From positions 3,224,001 through 3,288,000 of the forward strand of contig CAWIMX010000001.1 in assembly GCA_963837345.1 (NCBI GenBank): a stretch of DNA of 64,000 nt, in the 5' to 3' direction. Position 1 is the first letter of the stretch; each line of letters opens with the position of its first letter. The position numbers and the translations under genes were made by a program. The notes under the pieces were generated by a model. It saw only the letters and a list, made by a program, of their open reading frames with translations, searched no databases and was not told the DNA's origin. Source of the stretch: CAWIMX01 sp963837345. Lineage in GTDB: Bacteria; Acidobacteriota; Vicinamibacteria; Vicinamibacterales; CAVVIG01. This document shows positions 55,892-64,000 of the stretch, in pieces.

Positions 55892-56452
55892 GTGGACGAG
55901 CTGCAGCCCGTCGTCACCGGCACACTCCTCCTGCTCGGCGCCGGCTTTCTCGTCGCCAACGCCCGCGTCCTGCTGTCGTATCTGAGCTATCGCCGTCGGC
56001 GTCAGCGGGCGCTTCTGACCTGGGCCGGGCCGCGCCCGCCCTACTTCGCGCTGCAGACCGCGATCGGCGTGGCGCTCGGATTTCTGGCCTTTTACAAGCT
56101 CGCGTTCCTCCATCGCCAGGTGTTCGGCGAGTCGATGATGTTCATGTATTACGCCTACCTGATGCCGCTCGGCCGGCGCATCGGCCGGGGGTTCTACGAG
56201 GATGGCATCTGGGCCGATTCGATCTTCATCCCGTACGAAGAAGTCGGGGGGGTCAGCTGGCGGGAGGGCGAGCATCAGGCGACGCTTATCGTGATTTCCC
56301 GGCTCCGGAATCTGGCGCGGCGGCTGGCGGTGCCCGGCGACAAATACGGCGCCGCGCGGCGGCTGCTGCGGGATAAGATCGCCGCCCACGCCATCCAGTT
56401 CTCGGGCACCGGCCTGGAGCTGCTCGAGCACGACGAGCGGGAGGACGTCTGA
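55892..56452 (+). CDS. Membrane hypothetical protein
   Basis: 186 residues from GTG 55892. Two or three helices (VVTGTLLLLGAGFLVANARVLL and ALQTAIGVALGFLAFYKL) and a soluble C-terminal part with FYEDGIWADSIFIPYEEVGGVSWREG, reminiscent of DUF5673/PH-like membrane proteins. It follows efp by 42 bp. Function unknown. Confidence 0.6.
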   Translation: MDELQPVVTGTLLLLGAGFLVANARVLLSYLSYRRRRQRALLTWAGPRPPYFALQTAIGVALGFLAFYKLAFLHRQVFGESMMFMYYAYLMPLGRRIGRGFYEDGIWADSIFIPYEEVGGVSWREGEHQATLIVISRLRNLARRLAVPGDKYGAARRLLRDKIAAHAIQFSGTGLELLEHDEREDV

Positions 56453-56597
56453 GGAAGTCGCCTGCCGCCGGTCCATCGTCGTGACTCTGATGGGCGGAAG
56501 CGACCAGGCCGATAGGGGACTACAGACCGCGACTGGACACGTGGAACTGGCGGCTGAACACTGGAGACTCGGCCCTCGCGACTGGAGACTAGCGACT

Positions 56598-57431
56598 ATG
56601 CGCCCCACCTGGAAAGGCTTTCTCAAGATCAGCCTGGTGAACATTCCCATCAAGGTGTTCCCGGCCACCGAGTCGAGCGCGACGCTCTCGTTCAACCAGC
56701 TTCACGGCGAGTGCCAGACGCGGATCCAGCAGAAGAAGTGGTGTCCGCACTGCGAACGCGAGGTCTCCAACAGCGAGATCGTCAAGGGCTACGAGTTCGA
56801 AAAGGGCCGGTACGTGGTGCTCTCCGAGGAGGATTTCGCGCAGGTTCGACCGACCTCGACGCGTGTGATCGATCTCGTCCAGTTCACCGACGAGTCGGCG
56901 ATCGATCCGATGTACGTCGATCGCGCGTACTACCTGGCGCCCGACGGCGGCATGGCCGCGGGCGCGTACGCGGTGATGCGCGAGGGCCTCAAGGGGAAGG
57001 TGGGCATCGGCAAGCTGGCGTTGTACGGGCGCGAGTACCTCGTCGCCGTGAAGCCCTCGGGCCGCGGTATCGTCATGTACACGCTGCATCACGCCGCCGA
57101 GATGCGCGGGATCGACTCGGTGGAGGAGCTCGGGTCCGTCCCCACGGAGGTGAAGCCCGACGAGCTCAAGCTGGCGCGGCAGGTGATCGGCACGTTCGAA
57201 GGTCCGCTCAACCTGCAGGACTATACCGACGAATACCGCGCCGGGCTGCAGCGGATCATCGATGCCAAGATCAGCGGCGAGGAGGTGGTGGCGACGCCCG
57301 AGGAGGCGCCGGCGCCGGTGGCGAACCTCATGGAGGCGTTGCGGCGGAGCCTCGATCAGGTCAGCCGGGAGAAGAAGGCTCCCGCGAAGGCGATTCCCAT
57401 CACCCGCGGCAAGAAGCGCAAGCGCGCCTGA
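56598..57431 (+). CDS. ku: Non-homologous end-joining protein Ku
   Basis: 277 residues from ATG 56598. Ku core: RPTWKGFLKISLVNIPIKVFPATE, LHGECQTRIQQKKWCPHCEREVSNSEIVKGYEFEKGRYVVLSEEDF, AYYLAPDG and ELKLARQVIG. A Lys/Arg-rich tail (RGKKRKRA) resembles the DNA-binding tails of bacterial Ku. It binds DNA ends as a homodimer and recruits LigD; a polymerase-only LigD-like gene is at 41543-42460. Confidence 0.93.
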   Translation: MRPTWKGFLKISLVNIPIKVFPATESSATLSFNQLHGECQTRIQQKKWCPHCEREVSNSEIVKGYEFEKGRYVVLSEEDFAQVRPTSTRVIDLVQFTDESAIDPMYVDRAYYLAPDGGMAAGAYAVMREGLKGKVGIGKLALYGREYLVAVKPSGRGIVMYTLHHAAEMRGIDSVEELGSVPTEVKPDELKLARQVIGTFEGPLNLQDYTDEYRAGLQRIIDAKISGEEVVATPEEAPAPVANLMEALRRSLDQVSREKKAPAKAIPITRGKKRKRA

Positions 57432-57435
57432 TCCG

Positions 57436-58182
57436 TCAGCCCGCCAGGTTCCGCAGGAGGCCGATGAGGCCCGGACCGTGGGCCATCGGATCGCCGAGCC
57501 AGTCGGGCGGCACCAGCCACACGAATGCGAGAATCGCGATCACCCACAAGTCGTAGGGGACCGTCGTGCGTTCGTCGGTCCAGAAGAACGCGCGCCAGAA
57601 CACGCCGGCGGCGCCCTCCCGAGGCGGCATCGGCAGGCGGTTGAGCGCGAGGTAGGTGTAATAGATCCGGTTCGCAACCGCCAGGACCGACAGCGCGAGA
57701 ATGACCCACAGCACGGCGGCCATGCGGTTGGTGAACGCGCCGATCATGAAGAGCACGATGCGCTCGGGCCGCTCCATGAAGCCGACCTTGCACTTCTCGA
57801 CGAGCGATTCGGCGCGCGCCCGCGCGTAGCTCGTCATGATCGAGAAGATGAGCGTGAGGGCGGCCACGAGCACGTAGTCGGTCCGGCCGCGCGACGCGTA
57901 CAGGTAGATCAGGCCCACCAGCAGCGCCAGATCCGAGAACCGGTCGAGCGTGGAATCCCAGAAGGCCCCGAACGCCGACTGGAGCTGAAGCTGATGCGCG
58001 ACCTTGCCGTCGATGAAGTCGAAGATGTTCGCGACGATCATGATCACGCCCGCCGTCCGGAAGTGATCGACCGCCAGCCCCCAGGCCGCGATCACGTTGA
58101 CGATGACCCCGACAAAGGTCAGGACGTTCGGATGGATGCGCAAGGCCACGGACGCGCCGATGATGGCGCGCAGTGGAAACAT
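57436..58182 (-). CDS. CDP-alcohol phosphatidyltransferase family protein
   Basis: 248 residues from ATG 58182; homologous text (TFTGLIGTIC) continues upstream, so a TTG at 58266 may be the true start. Membrane enzyme with about six helices. Motif region NIFDFIDGKVAHQLQLQSAFGAFWDSTLDRFSD holds the four Asp of the D..DGxxAR..G...D...D signature, but the Arg is His (KVAHQ). Family members make phospholipids such as phosphatidylglycerophosphate or phosphatidylinositol-type lipids; the acceptor is unknown. Convergent with ku (4 bp). Confidence 0.8.
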   Translation of the reverse strand: MFPLRAIIGASVALRIHPNVLTFVGVIVNVIAAWGLAVDHFRTAGVIMIVANIFDFIDGKVAHQLQLQSAFGAFWDSTLDRFSDLALLVGLIYLYASRGRTDYVLVAALTLIFSIMTSYARARAESLVEKCKVGFMERPERIVLFMIGAFTNRMAAVLWVILALSVLAVANRIYYTYLALNRLPMPPREGAAGVFWRAFFWTDERTTVPYDLWVIAILAFVWLVPPDWLGDPMAHGPGLIGLLRNLAG

Positions 58183-58284
58183 GCAGATCGTGCCGATGAG
58201 GCCCGTGAAGGTCCTGCGTGGCCTGGAACGGAAGCGTATACTGGAATGTTCAGGTGCGGCGTTCAAACCGCGCCATGGTAGCGT

Positions 58285-60093
58285 ATGGCCATCCACGAAC
58301 TCAAGGAGCAGATCGCGCGGCTGCCCGAGCAGCCCGGCGTGTACCTGTACCTGAACGCGGCGGGCGACACCATCTATGTGGGCAAGGCGCGTGCCCTGCG
58401 CGACCGCGTTCGCAACTACCTGGGTGCCTACGGATCCGATCCGAAAACCGACGCCCTGCTGGACGAAATCGTCCGGCTCGAGGTCATCGTCACCGATTCG
58501 GTCGTGGAGGCGCTGGCGCTCGAGAACAACCTGATCAAGCAGCGCGCGCCGAAGTACAACATCCTGCTGCGCGACGACAAGAACTATCCCTACCTGCAGC
58601 TCACCACGACCGAAGCGTTCCCGCGGGTGCTGGTGGCGCGGCGCGTCGAACGCGACGGCAGCTTTTACGCGGGCCCCTTCCTGCCGGCGACCTTCGCGCG
58701 CAAGACCATGGCGCTCTCGCACCGGCTGTTCGGCATCCGGTCGTGCAACGAGGTCATCACCGGCCGGCGCGACCGGCCGTGCCTCGAATACGACATCAAG
58801 CGCTGCATCGCCCCCTGCGTCGAGTCGATCTGCGGCGTCGAGGACTACGCGCGGGCCGTCCGCCACACGGCGCTGTTTCTCGAAGGCAAGAACGACGAGC
58901 TGCTCGGCACCCTCCGCGCCCGCATGCTCGAGGCGGCCGAGGCCGAGCGCTTCGAAGAAGCCGCGCAGCTTCGCGATGCCGTGCGCACGGTGCAGACGCT
59001 CCACGATCGGCAGCAGAAGATGGCCACGACCGAGCTCGGCCATCGCGACGTGTTCGGGCTGAAGATCGGCCCGGCCGGCGCCGTCGTCCAGGTCTTCCAG
59101 GTCCGGCGTGGACGGGTCATCGAGCGCGTGGAGCTCGAGACGAGCGGCCCGCCGGCGGGAACGACCGAGCCGGACGTCGTGGAGGCAGCCCTCCAGCAGT
59201 TCTACGAGGCGGCGGAACCGCCGCCGGAAGTGCACGTGCCGGTGCTGCCGCCCGACATCGAGGCGCTCGAAACGTGGTTGTCGGCTCGCGCGGGCCGGCG
59301 GGTCCGCGTGCTGGCGCCGCGGCGCGGCGAGAAGCGAGGCCTCGTGGACCTGGCGGCGCGCAACGCGGCGCTGGCCTATGACGCGCGATTCAACCAGGCG
59401 ATCGCGGCGCAGTACGACGCCCTCGAGGCGCTGCAGGAGGATCTCGCCCTGCCCACCCTGCCACGCCGAATCGAGTGCTTCGACATTTCCACGATCCAGG
59501 GCGCCGAAACCGTGGCCTCGATGGTGGTGTGCGAGGACGGCCGGATGCGGCGCGGGGAATACCGGAAGTACAGAATCCGGTCCGAGTCCCGGCCGGACGA
59601 CTTCAAGGCCATGCACGAGGTCGTCCAGCGCCGCCACCGCAAGCTGCTCGAAGCGGGCGGGCCGTTCCCGGATCTGGTGCTGATCGACGGCGGCGCCGGC
59701 CAGCTGAGTGCGGCGTACGAGGCGCTCGAGTCGCTCGGGCTGGCGAACCTCGTGGCGGTCGGCCTCGCCAAGAAGGAGGAAGTGCTCTACATGCGCGACC
59801 GGCCGTCGCCCATCGCGCTCGCGACCGACCACCCGGGCCTGCTTCTGCTGCAGCGCGTGCGCGACGAGGCCCATCGATTTGCCGTCACGTTCCACCGGCG
59901 GGCGCGCGTCATCCGGGATCTCCGCTCGGAACTGGATGACATCCCCGGCGTCGGCGCGCGTCGCCGGCGCGCGCTGCTGCGCGCCTTCGGCAGCCTGGCC
60001 GGCGTGCGGCGCGCCAGCCGGGAGGATCTCCTGGGCGTCGTCGGTCCGAGGGTCGCCGATGCCGTCCTTGCGTTTTTCGCAGGTCGGCCTTAA
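58285..60093 (+). CDS. uvrC: UvrABC system endonuclease UvrC
   Basis: 602 residues. N-terminal GIY-YIG nuclease (PGVYLYLNAAGDTIYVGKARALRDRV), conserved YNILLRDDKNYPYL, UVR motif (EAERFEEAAQLRD), RNase H-like nuclease (IECFDISTIQGAETVASMVV, LVLIDGGAGQLSAA) and C-terminal HhH (LDDIPGVGARRRRALL). It makes both incisions around UvrB-bound lesions. Start overlaps the divergent CDP-alcohol transferase's upstream region. Confidence 0.95.
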   Translation: MAIHELKEQIARLPEQPGVYLYLNAAGDTIYVGKARALRDRVRNYLGAYGSDPKTDALLDEIVRLEVIVTDSVVEALALENNLIKQRAPKYNILLRDDKNYPYLQLTTTEAFPRVLVARRVERDGSFYAGPFLPATFARKTMALSHRLFGIRSCNEVITGRRDRPCLEYDIKRCIAPCVESICGVEDYARAVRHTALFLEGKNDELLGTLRARMLEAAEAERFEEAAQLRDAVRTVQTLHDRQQKMATTELGHRDVFGLKIGPAGAVVQVFQVRRGRVIERVELETSGPPAGTTEPDVVEAALQQFYEAAEPPPEVHVPVLPPDIEALETWLSARAGRRVRVLAPRRGEKRGLVDLAARNAALAYDARFNQAIAAQYDALEALQEDLALPTLPRRIECFDISTIQGAETVASMVVCEDGRMRRGEYRKYRIRSESRPDDFKAMHEVVQRRHRKLLEAGGPFPDLVLIDGGAGQLSAAYEALESLGLANLVAVGLAKKEEVLYMRDRPSPIALATDHPGLLLLQRVRDEAHRFAVTFHRRARVIRDLRSELDDIPGVGARRRRALLRAFGSLAGVRRASREDLLGVVGPRVADAVLAFFAGRP

Positions 60094-60105
60094 CCTGACT
60101 ACTCC

Positions 60106-60747
60106 TTGCTGGACATCAACTTCGCCCAGATTCTGATCGCGTTCATCGTGCTCCTGTTCTCGCTCACGGTGCACGAGTCGGCGCACGCGTTCGCTGCCGA
60201 TCGCCTCGGCGATTCGACGGCGCGCCTGCTCGGTCGGGTGTCGCTCAATCCCATCGTGCACGCGGATCTGGTGGGGACCATCGTGTTTCCGCTGCTGGCC
60301 ATGGTGAGCGGCCTGCCGCTCATCGGATGGGCCAAGCCGGTGCCGGTGGTCGTGTCGCGGCTGAGGCGCGCCCGCCGCGACTACGTGCTCGTCGCCGCGG
60401 CGGGGCCCGCCAGCAACCTGGCGCTGGCCGTGCTGGCCGCGGCGCTGATGCACGCGTTCACCGTGTCGCCCGTCACGATCGGCCAGCCGAACGTGTCGGC
60501 GCCGCTCGCGACGCTCCTCTCGGGCGCACTGCGGATCAATGTGCTGCTGGCCATCTTCAACATGATTCCGATTCCGCCGCTCGACGGCGGGAATGTCCTC
60601 GGCGGACTTCTTCCGGTGGCGGCTGCGCGCCGGTTCGACGCGCTTCGCCCCTACGGGTTCATGCTGCTCTACGCGCTGATGCTGACCGGTGGACTCGAGT
60701 ACCTCGTCGCGTCGCCGTACTACCACGTGGTCGCCTGGCTGCAGTGA
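60106..60747 (+). CDS. Site-2 protease family (M50) membrane protein
   Basis: 213 residues from TTG 60106. Membrane metalloprotease: SLTVHESAHAFAADRLGD (HExxH) and LAIFNMIPIPPLDGGNVL (third zinc ligand Asp in PPLDGG). About five helices. Short cytosolic-loop versions like this occur in many bacteria, next to trpS and scpAB; the substrate is unknown. It starts 12 bp after uvrC and overlaps trpS by GTGA. Confidence 0.88.
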   Translation: MLDINFAQILIAFIVLLFSLTVHESAHAFAADRLGDSTARLLGRVSLNPIVHADLVGTIVFPLLAMVSGLPLIGWAKPVPVVVSRLRRARRDYVLVAAAGPASNLALAVLAAALMHAFTVSPVTIGQPNVSAPLATLLSGALRINVLLAIFNMIPIPPLDGGNVLGGLLPVAAARRFDALRPYGFMLLYALMLTGGLEYLVASPYYHVVAWLQ

Positions 60748-62552
60748 GCAAACCGCGCGTGGTCTCGGGCATGCGGCCGACCGGCCAGTTGCATCTCGGA
60801 CACCTGGTGGGCGCCCTCGGGAACTGGGTGCCGCTCCAGGCCACGTACGACTGCTTCTACTTCGTGGCCGACTGGCACGCGCTCACGAGCGACTACGCCA
60901 ATACCGGGCCGCTCATCGGGTACGCCTACGAGAACGTCGCGGACTGGATCGGCGCCGGTCTCGATCCCGAGCGGAGCACGTTCTTCGTGCAGTCGCTGGT
61001 GCCCGAGCACGCCGAGCTGTATCTCCTGCTCTCGATGGTCGTGCCGGTGCCGTGGCTCGAGCGGGTGCCGACGTACAAGGAGCAGCAGGAAGCGCTGTCG
61101 GATCGCGATCTGTCGTCGATCGGCTTTCTCGGCTATCCGCTGCTGCAGACGGCCGACGTGGCCATCTACGACGCGACGTTCGTGCCCGTGGGCGAAGACC
61201 AGGTCGCCCACCTCGAGCTGGCCCGTGAGGTGGTCCGCCGCTTCAACAACGTGTTCGGCTGCGTGCTCGTCGAACCTCAGCCGCTGCTCACGAAATTCGG
61301 ACGCCTGCCCGGCCTCGACGGCGGGAAGAAAATGAGCAAGAGTCTGGGCAACACCATTCACCTATCGGATTCGCCGGACGAGGTGAAGAAGAAAGTCATG
61401 CGGATGTATACCGATCCGAAGCGCGTCCGGGCCGATGTGCCGGGCACGGTCGAAGGCAATCCGGTATTCACGTACCACGACGCGTTCAATCCCGACACCG
61501 CCGAAGTGGAGGACTTGAAGGCCCGCTACCGCGCCGGCGCGGTGGGCGATGTCGAGGTCAAGACGAAGCTGGCGAACGCGCTCAACGCGTATCTCGCGCC
61601 CATCCGGGAGCGTCGCGCGGCCGCGCTGGCACGGCCCGGCTACCTCCGCGACGTGCTGTTCGAGGGCTCGCGCCGCGCCCGCGGCGTCGCTCAGAGCACG
61701 ATGGCCCGCGTCCGGGACGCGGTCAAGGTGTCGGTACTCATGACCGAACGCCCCGCGTCCGACTTCGAATCGGCGGTCGACGCCTTTCCGGTCCATCTGG
61801 AAAATTTCGAAGGGCCGCTCGATCTGCTGCTGCATCTCATCCGCCGGAACGAGGTGAACATCCACGACATTCCGATCGCGCTCATCACGCAGCAGTATCT
61901 CGACGCCGTGCAGCTGATGCAGGAGCTGAACCTCGACGTCGCCGGCGAATTCATCGTGATGGCCGCCACGCTCATCCACATCAAGTCGAAGCTCCTCCTG
62001 CCGCGGCCCGAGACGGCCGCGGGGGCCGATGGCGAACCCGAGGAGGACCCGCGCGATGCCCTCGTACGGCGGTTGCTCGAGCACCGGAAATACAAGGCAG
62101 CTGCCGGCCTCCTCCACGAGCGTGAACAGGTCCGATCGGCGCAGTGGCTGCGGCCCGATGAGCGGGTGGCCCAGCTCGCCGGCGACGCCTACGAGCCCGA
62201 GCTCGAGGTCGACCTCTTCAGCCTGCTCGCGGCCTTCCAGGCCGTCGTCGAGCGCGCGCGGCACCGGCCGAGAGTGGTATTGCCGCCCGAGCAGCTGTCC
62301 GTGGAGGCGCGCATCGAGCAGCTGCTCGAGCGGCTCTCGGAGACCGAGGCCTGCGGGTTCGCCGATCTGTTCGCGGACGCGGGCGACCGCGGGGCGCTCA
62401 TCGTGACGTTCCTGGCGCTGCTGGAGATGATTCGCCTCAAGCTGGTGCGCGTGTTCCAGTCGGGCACCTACGGGCCGATTCGCGTCTACAAGCGCCCCCG
62501 TCCGGCCGATGCGCCGCATCCCATCGGCGATCCGGAGACCCATCGTGGCTGA
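60744..62552 (+). CDS. trpS-scpA: Tryptophanyl-tRNA synthetase fused in frame to ScpA
   Basis: 602 residues from GTG 60744. Residues 1-332 are a full class I TrpRS: GMRPTGQLHLGHLVGAL (HIGH), QTADVAIYDATFVPVGEDQVAHLEL and GGKKMSKSLGN (KMSKS). Without a stop the frame passes through KVSVLMTERPA into ScpA from about residue 333: FPVHLENFEGPLDLLLHLIRRNEVNIHDIPI, AATLIHIKSKLLLPRP, and C-terminal winged helix FLALLEMIRLKLVRVFQ. ScpA is the kleisin of the SMC complex. The junction ATG (61740) has TGA in the +1 frame (ATGA), hinting that the ancestral genes were separate and overlapped by four bases. Confidence 0.85.
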   Translation: MSKPRVVSGMRPTGQLHLGHLVGALGNWVPLQATYDCFYFVADWHALTSDYANTGPLIGYAYENVADWIGAGLDPERSTFFVQSLVPEHAELYLLLSMVVPVPWLERVPTYKEQQEALSDRDLSSIGFLGYPLLQTADVAIYDATFVPVGEDQVAHLELAREVVRRFNNVFGCVLVEPQPLLTKFGRLPGLDGGKKMSKSLGNTIHLSDSPDEVKKKVMRMYTDPKRVRADVPGTVEGNPVFTYHDAFNPDTAEVEDLKARYRAGAVGDVEVKTKLANALNAYLAPIRERRAAALARPGYLRDVLFEGSRRARGVAQSTMARVRDAVKVSVLMTERPASDFESAVDAFPVHLENFEGPLDLLLHLIRRNEVNIHDIPIALITQQYLDAVQLMQELNLDVAGEFIVMAATLIHIKSKLLLPRPETAAGADGEPEEDPRDALVRRLLEHRKYKAAAGLLHEREQVRSAQWLRPDERVAQLAGDAYEPELEVDLFSLLAAFQAVVERARHRPRVVLPPEQLSVEARIEQLLERLSETEACGFADLFADAGDRGALIVTFLALLEMIRLKLVRVFQSGTYGPIRVYKRPRPADAPHPIGDPETHRG

Positions 62553-63195
62553 TACAGTCCTCAAGGCGATTCTCGAGGCGCTCATCTTCGCGTCGCCGGA
62601 ACCCCTCACGCCGAAGGCCATCGGGAAGCTGCTCGACGGGGAGTCGGCCGAAGACATCCAGGCGGCGCTGGCCGCGCTCCGGCAGGACTACGAACGGCCC
62701 GGCGGGCTGCAGCTGGTGGACGTGGCCGGTGGCTACCAGATCGTGACGCGCCCCGACATGCACGAGTGGGTGCGGCGTCTCTTCCACGAGCGGTCCACGC
62801 AGAAGCTCACCGTGCAGGCCCTCGAGACGCTCGCCGTGATCGCCTACAAGCAGCCGATCACGGCGCTGGAAGTGGGCGAAATTCGCGGTGTGAACACGTC
62901 GGGCGTGCTCAACACGCTGCTCGAGCGCCATCTGATCAAGATCGTCGGCCGGAAGGCCGTCGTCGGGCGCCCGTTCCTGTACGGCACGACGCGGGAATTC
63001 CTGATCCGCTTCGGGCTGAACGACCTGGCGGATCTTCCGAAGGTGGAAGACATGGCGGAAGCGCTCGGGCTCGACACGCCGCTCCTGGTGGAGCGGTCGC
63101 CGAGGGAGGATCAGCTGCCGCTCGTCGAGCCCGACGAAGACCACGCGGATCCCGTGTTCGACGACGACGAGGACAAGCCGCCATCGGTCCATTGA
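62545..63195 (+). CDS. scpB: Segregation and condensation protein B
   Basis: 216 residues from GTG 62545, overlapping scpA by 8 bases. Two winged helices: LKAILEALIFASPEPLTPKAIGKLL and LTVQALETLAVIAYKQPITALEVGEIRGVNTSGVLNTLLERHLIKIVGRKAVVGRPFLYGTT-type text. An acidic tail (DEDHADPVFDDDEDK) ends the protein. It partners ScpA and SMC in chromosome organisation. Confidence 0.93.
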   Translation: MADTVLKAILEALIFASPEPLTPKAIGKLLDGESAEDIQAALAALRQDYERPGGLQLVDVAGGYQIVTRPDMHEWVRRLFHERSTQKLTVQALETLAVIAYKQPITALEVGEIRGVNTSGVLNTLLERHLIKIVGRKAVVGRPFLYGTTREFLIRFGLNDLADLPKVEDMAEALGLDTPLLVERSPREDQLPLVEPDEDHADPVFDDDEDKPPSVH

Positions 63196-63224
63196 ATCGG
63201 AATTTCGAAGTTCAGGAGGGTGTC

Positions 63225-63863
63225 GTGACGAGGCGCCGTCTGCTCGTGCTCGCGTCGGTCGTGGTGCTGCTCGCGCAATCGAGCGCGCGCGCACAGGAGA
63301 ATCCCCGCGGTCCGATGCGCGTGGTGCTGCTCATCGACTCGAGCGTGTCGATGTCGCCCATGCTGACGCAGTTTCGAGCCTGCCTGGCCCGCTTTCTCGA
63401 GGCGCTTCCTGGCGACCCCGAGCTGGTGCTGGCCAGCACTGGTGGACAGCTCCGGGTTCGTCAAGAGCCGACGACCGATCGATCGAAGATGCAGAAGGCG
63501 GCGGCTGCCTTCGCGTCGGACGGCGGCGGCAACATGCTGCTCGAGTCGCTGCTCGAGGCCGACCAGCGGTTCTTCCGGAAGGCGCCCGACCTGCGGCCCG
63601 TCTTCGTGATCCTGACCACCGATATGGGCACCAGCCTGGGCGCCGCCCGCATCGATCCGTACAACCGGTTCGTGGATGGATTCCTGGCAAGAGGCGGGCG
63701 CGCCCATGCCATTGTCATCCGTGGGCTCGACAGCGGCATCGTGACGCAGCTCGCCGAGAACCTCACCCAGAACACCGGAGGCTTCTACGAAACGGTGATC
63801 GCCGCGACGGCAGCTCCCAGCCTGATGGAGCTCGTGGCGAGCTACGTCGGCGCCGACGAATAG
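63225..63863 (+). CDS. Secreted von Willebrand factor A-like protein
   Basis: 212 residues from GTG 63225 (AGGAGG upstream). Signal peptide ends near SARAQ. VWA fold: MRVVLLIDSSVSMSPMLTQF (MIDAS DxSxS), DGGGNMLLESLLEA (Thr position is Asn), VFVILTTDMGT and GGRAHAIVIRG. A metal-dependent adhesion or scaffold role is inferred; common in acidobacteria. Confidence 0.75.
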   Translation: MTRRRLLVLASVVVLLAQSSARAQENPRGPMRVVLLIDSSVSMSPMLTQFRACLARFLEALPGDPELVLASTGGQLRVRQEPTTDRSKMQKAAAAFASDGGGNMLLESLLEADQRFFRKAPDLRPVFVILTTDMGTSLGAARIDPYNRFVDGFLARGGRAHAIVIRGLDSGIVTQLAENLTQNTGGFYETVIAATAAPSLMELVASYVGADE

Positions 63864-64000
63864 ACCGCCGCGCGCAGCCGGCGGAGCTCGGCCTGGGTCA
63901 GATCCCGCCACTGCCCCGGAGGCAGCCGGCTCTCCCGAATCGGGCCGATCGCGACGCGCCGCAGCGCATCGACGGGGTGCCCGATGGCTTCGCACATCTG
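63842..64000 (-). CDS. Pseudouridine synthase (RsuA/RluB family), C-terminal part
   Basis: The minus strand from 64000 reads QMCEAIGHPVDALRRVAIGP and ESRLPPGQWRDLTQAELRRL to TAG at 63842. This is the C-terminal end of RsuA/RluB-type rRNA pseudouridine synthases (RxMxxAxGHxVxxLxRxxIGP). The gene begins beyond the window edge. It overlaps the VWA gene by 22 bases, convergent. Confidence 0.85.
   Translation of the reverse strand, partial: QMCEAIGHPVDALRRVAIGPIRESRLPPGQWRDLTQAELRRLRAAVYSSAPT

Noticed and set aside
57436..60726. 1096-codon minus-strand ORF
   Set aside because: Most of it is antisense to uvrC and the M50 gene; only its last 248 codons (CDP-alcohol transferase) are real.

Overview
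This is a high-GC bacterial chromosome segment, most likely from an acidobacterium of the Vicinamibacteria type. That placement is an inference. It rests on an ADOP-type duplicated permease with its PadR regulator, a DUF6152 protein, several small secreted c-type cytochromes, a reaction-centre-cytochrome-like diheme protein, tandem NHL beta-propeller proteins and dense operons with ATGA or GTGA start-stop overlaps. No ribosomal RNA is present. One tRNA gene (tRNA-Thr, CGT anticodon) lies at 40884-40959.

Layout. 1-10 kb: secreted proteins and c-type cytochromes, including a four-gene operon read leftward (4666 to 1778), a sialidase-like propeller broken by one base, a persulfide dioxygenase/rhodanese and a ring-cleaving dioxygenase. 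9.8-16 kb: S1/P1 nuclease, MscL with a zinc ribbon, and a c-di-GMP-type signalling block (PilZ, HD-GYP, PAS/coiled coil, PilZ). 16-20 kb: a divergent glycan pair (GH13 amylase/trehalose-synthase-like and glycogen debranching enzyme). 19.9-24 kb: two NHL propellers and a TonB-box protein. 24-28.6 kb: IS21-type remnant, ADOP permease with PadR, and a protein kinase scrap.

28.6-41 kb is a mobile region in two parts. The first part (29826-35933) is a tandem array of two units. Each starts at a shared 25-bp site, carries a near-identical tyrosine integrase, and has a divergent toxin-antitoxin pair plus one further cargo gene. The second part (36047-40930) is a small element bounded by a perfect 48-bp direct repeat of the tRNA-Thr 3' part, with a decayed integrase beside the intact tRNA. 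Its cargo is small unknown genes, a trypsin-like protease and a broken possible nuclease.

41-64 kb is core-like: a LigD-type polymerase domain and Ku (end joining), uvrA, uvrC and a 3-methyladenine glycosylase (repair), a siroheme/sulfite-reductase operon, threonine synthase, efp, trpS joined in frame to scpA, then scpB. Two RNA-based controls stand out. One is a cysteine-rich leader peptide followed by an intrinsic terminator in front of the siroheme/sulfite reductase operon. The other is a SAM riboswitch in front of the threonine synthase gene.

Several genes carry single-base frameshifts, some at homopolymers, so assembly error should be excluded before calling them pseudogenes. All family calls were made by eye from motifs, without database searches.
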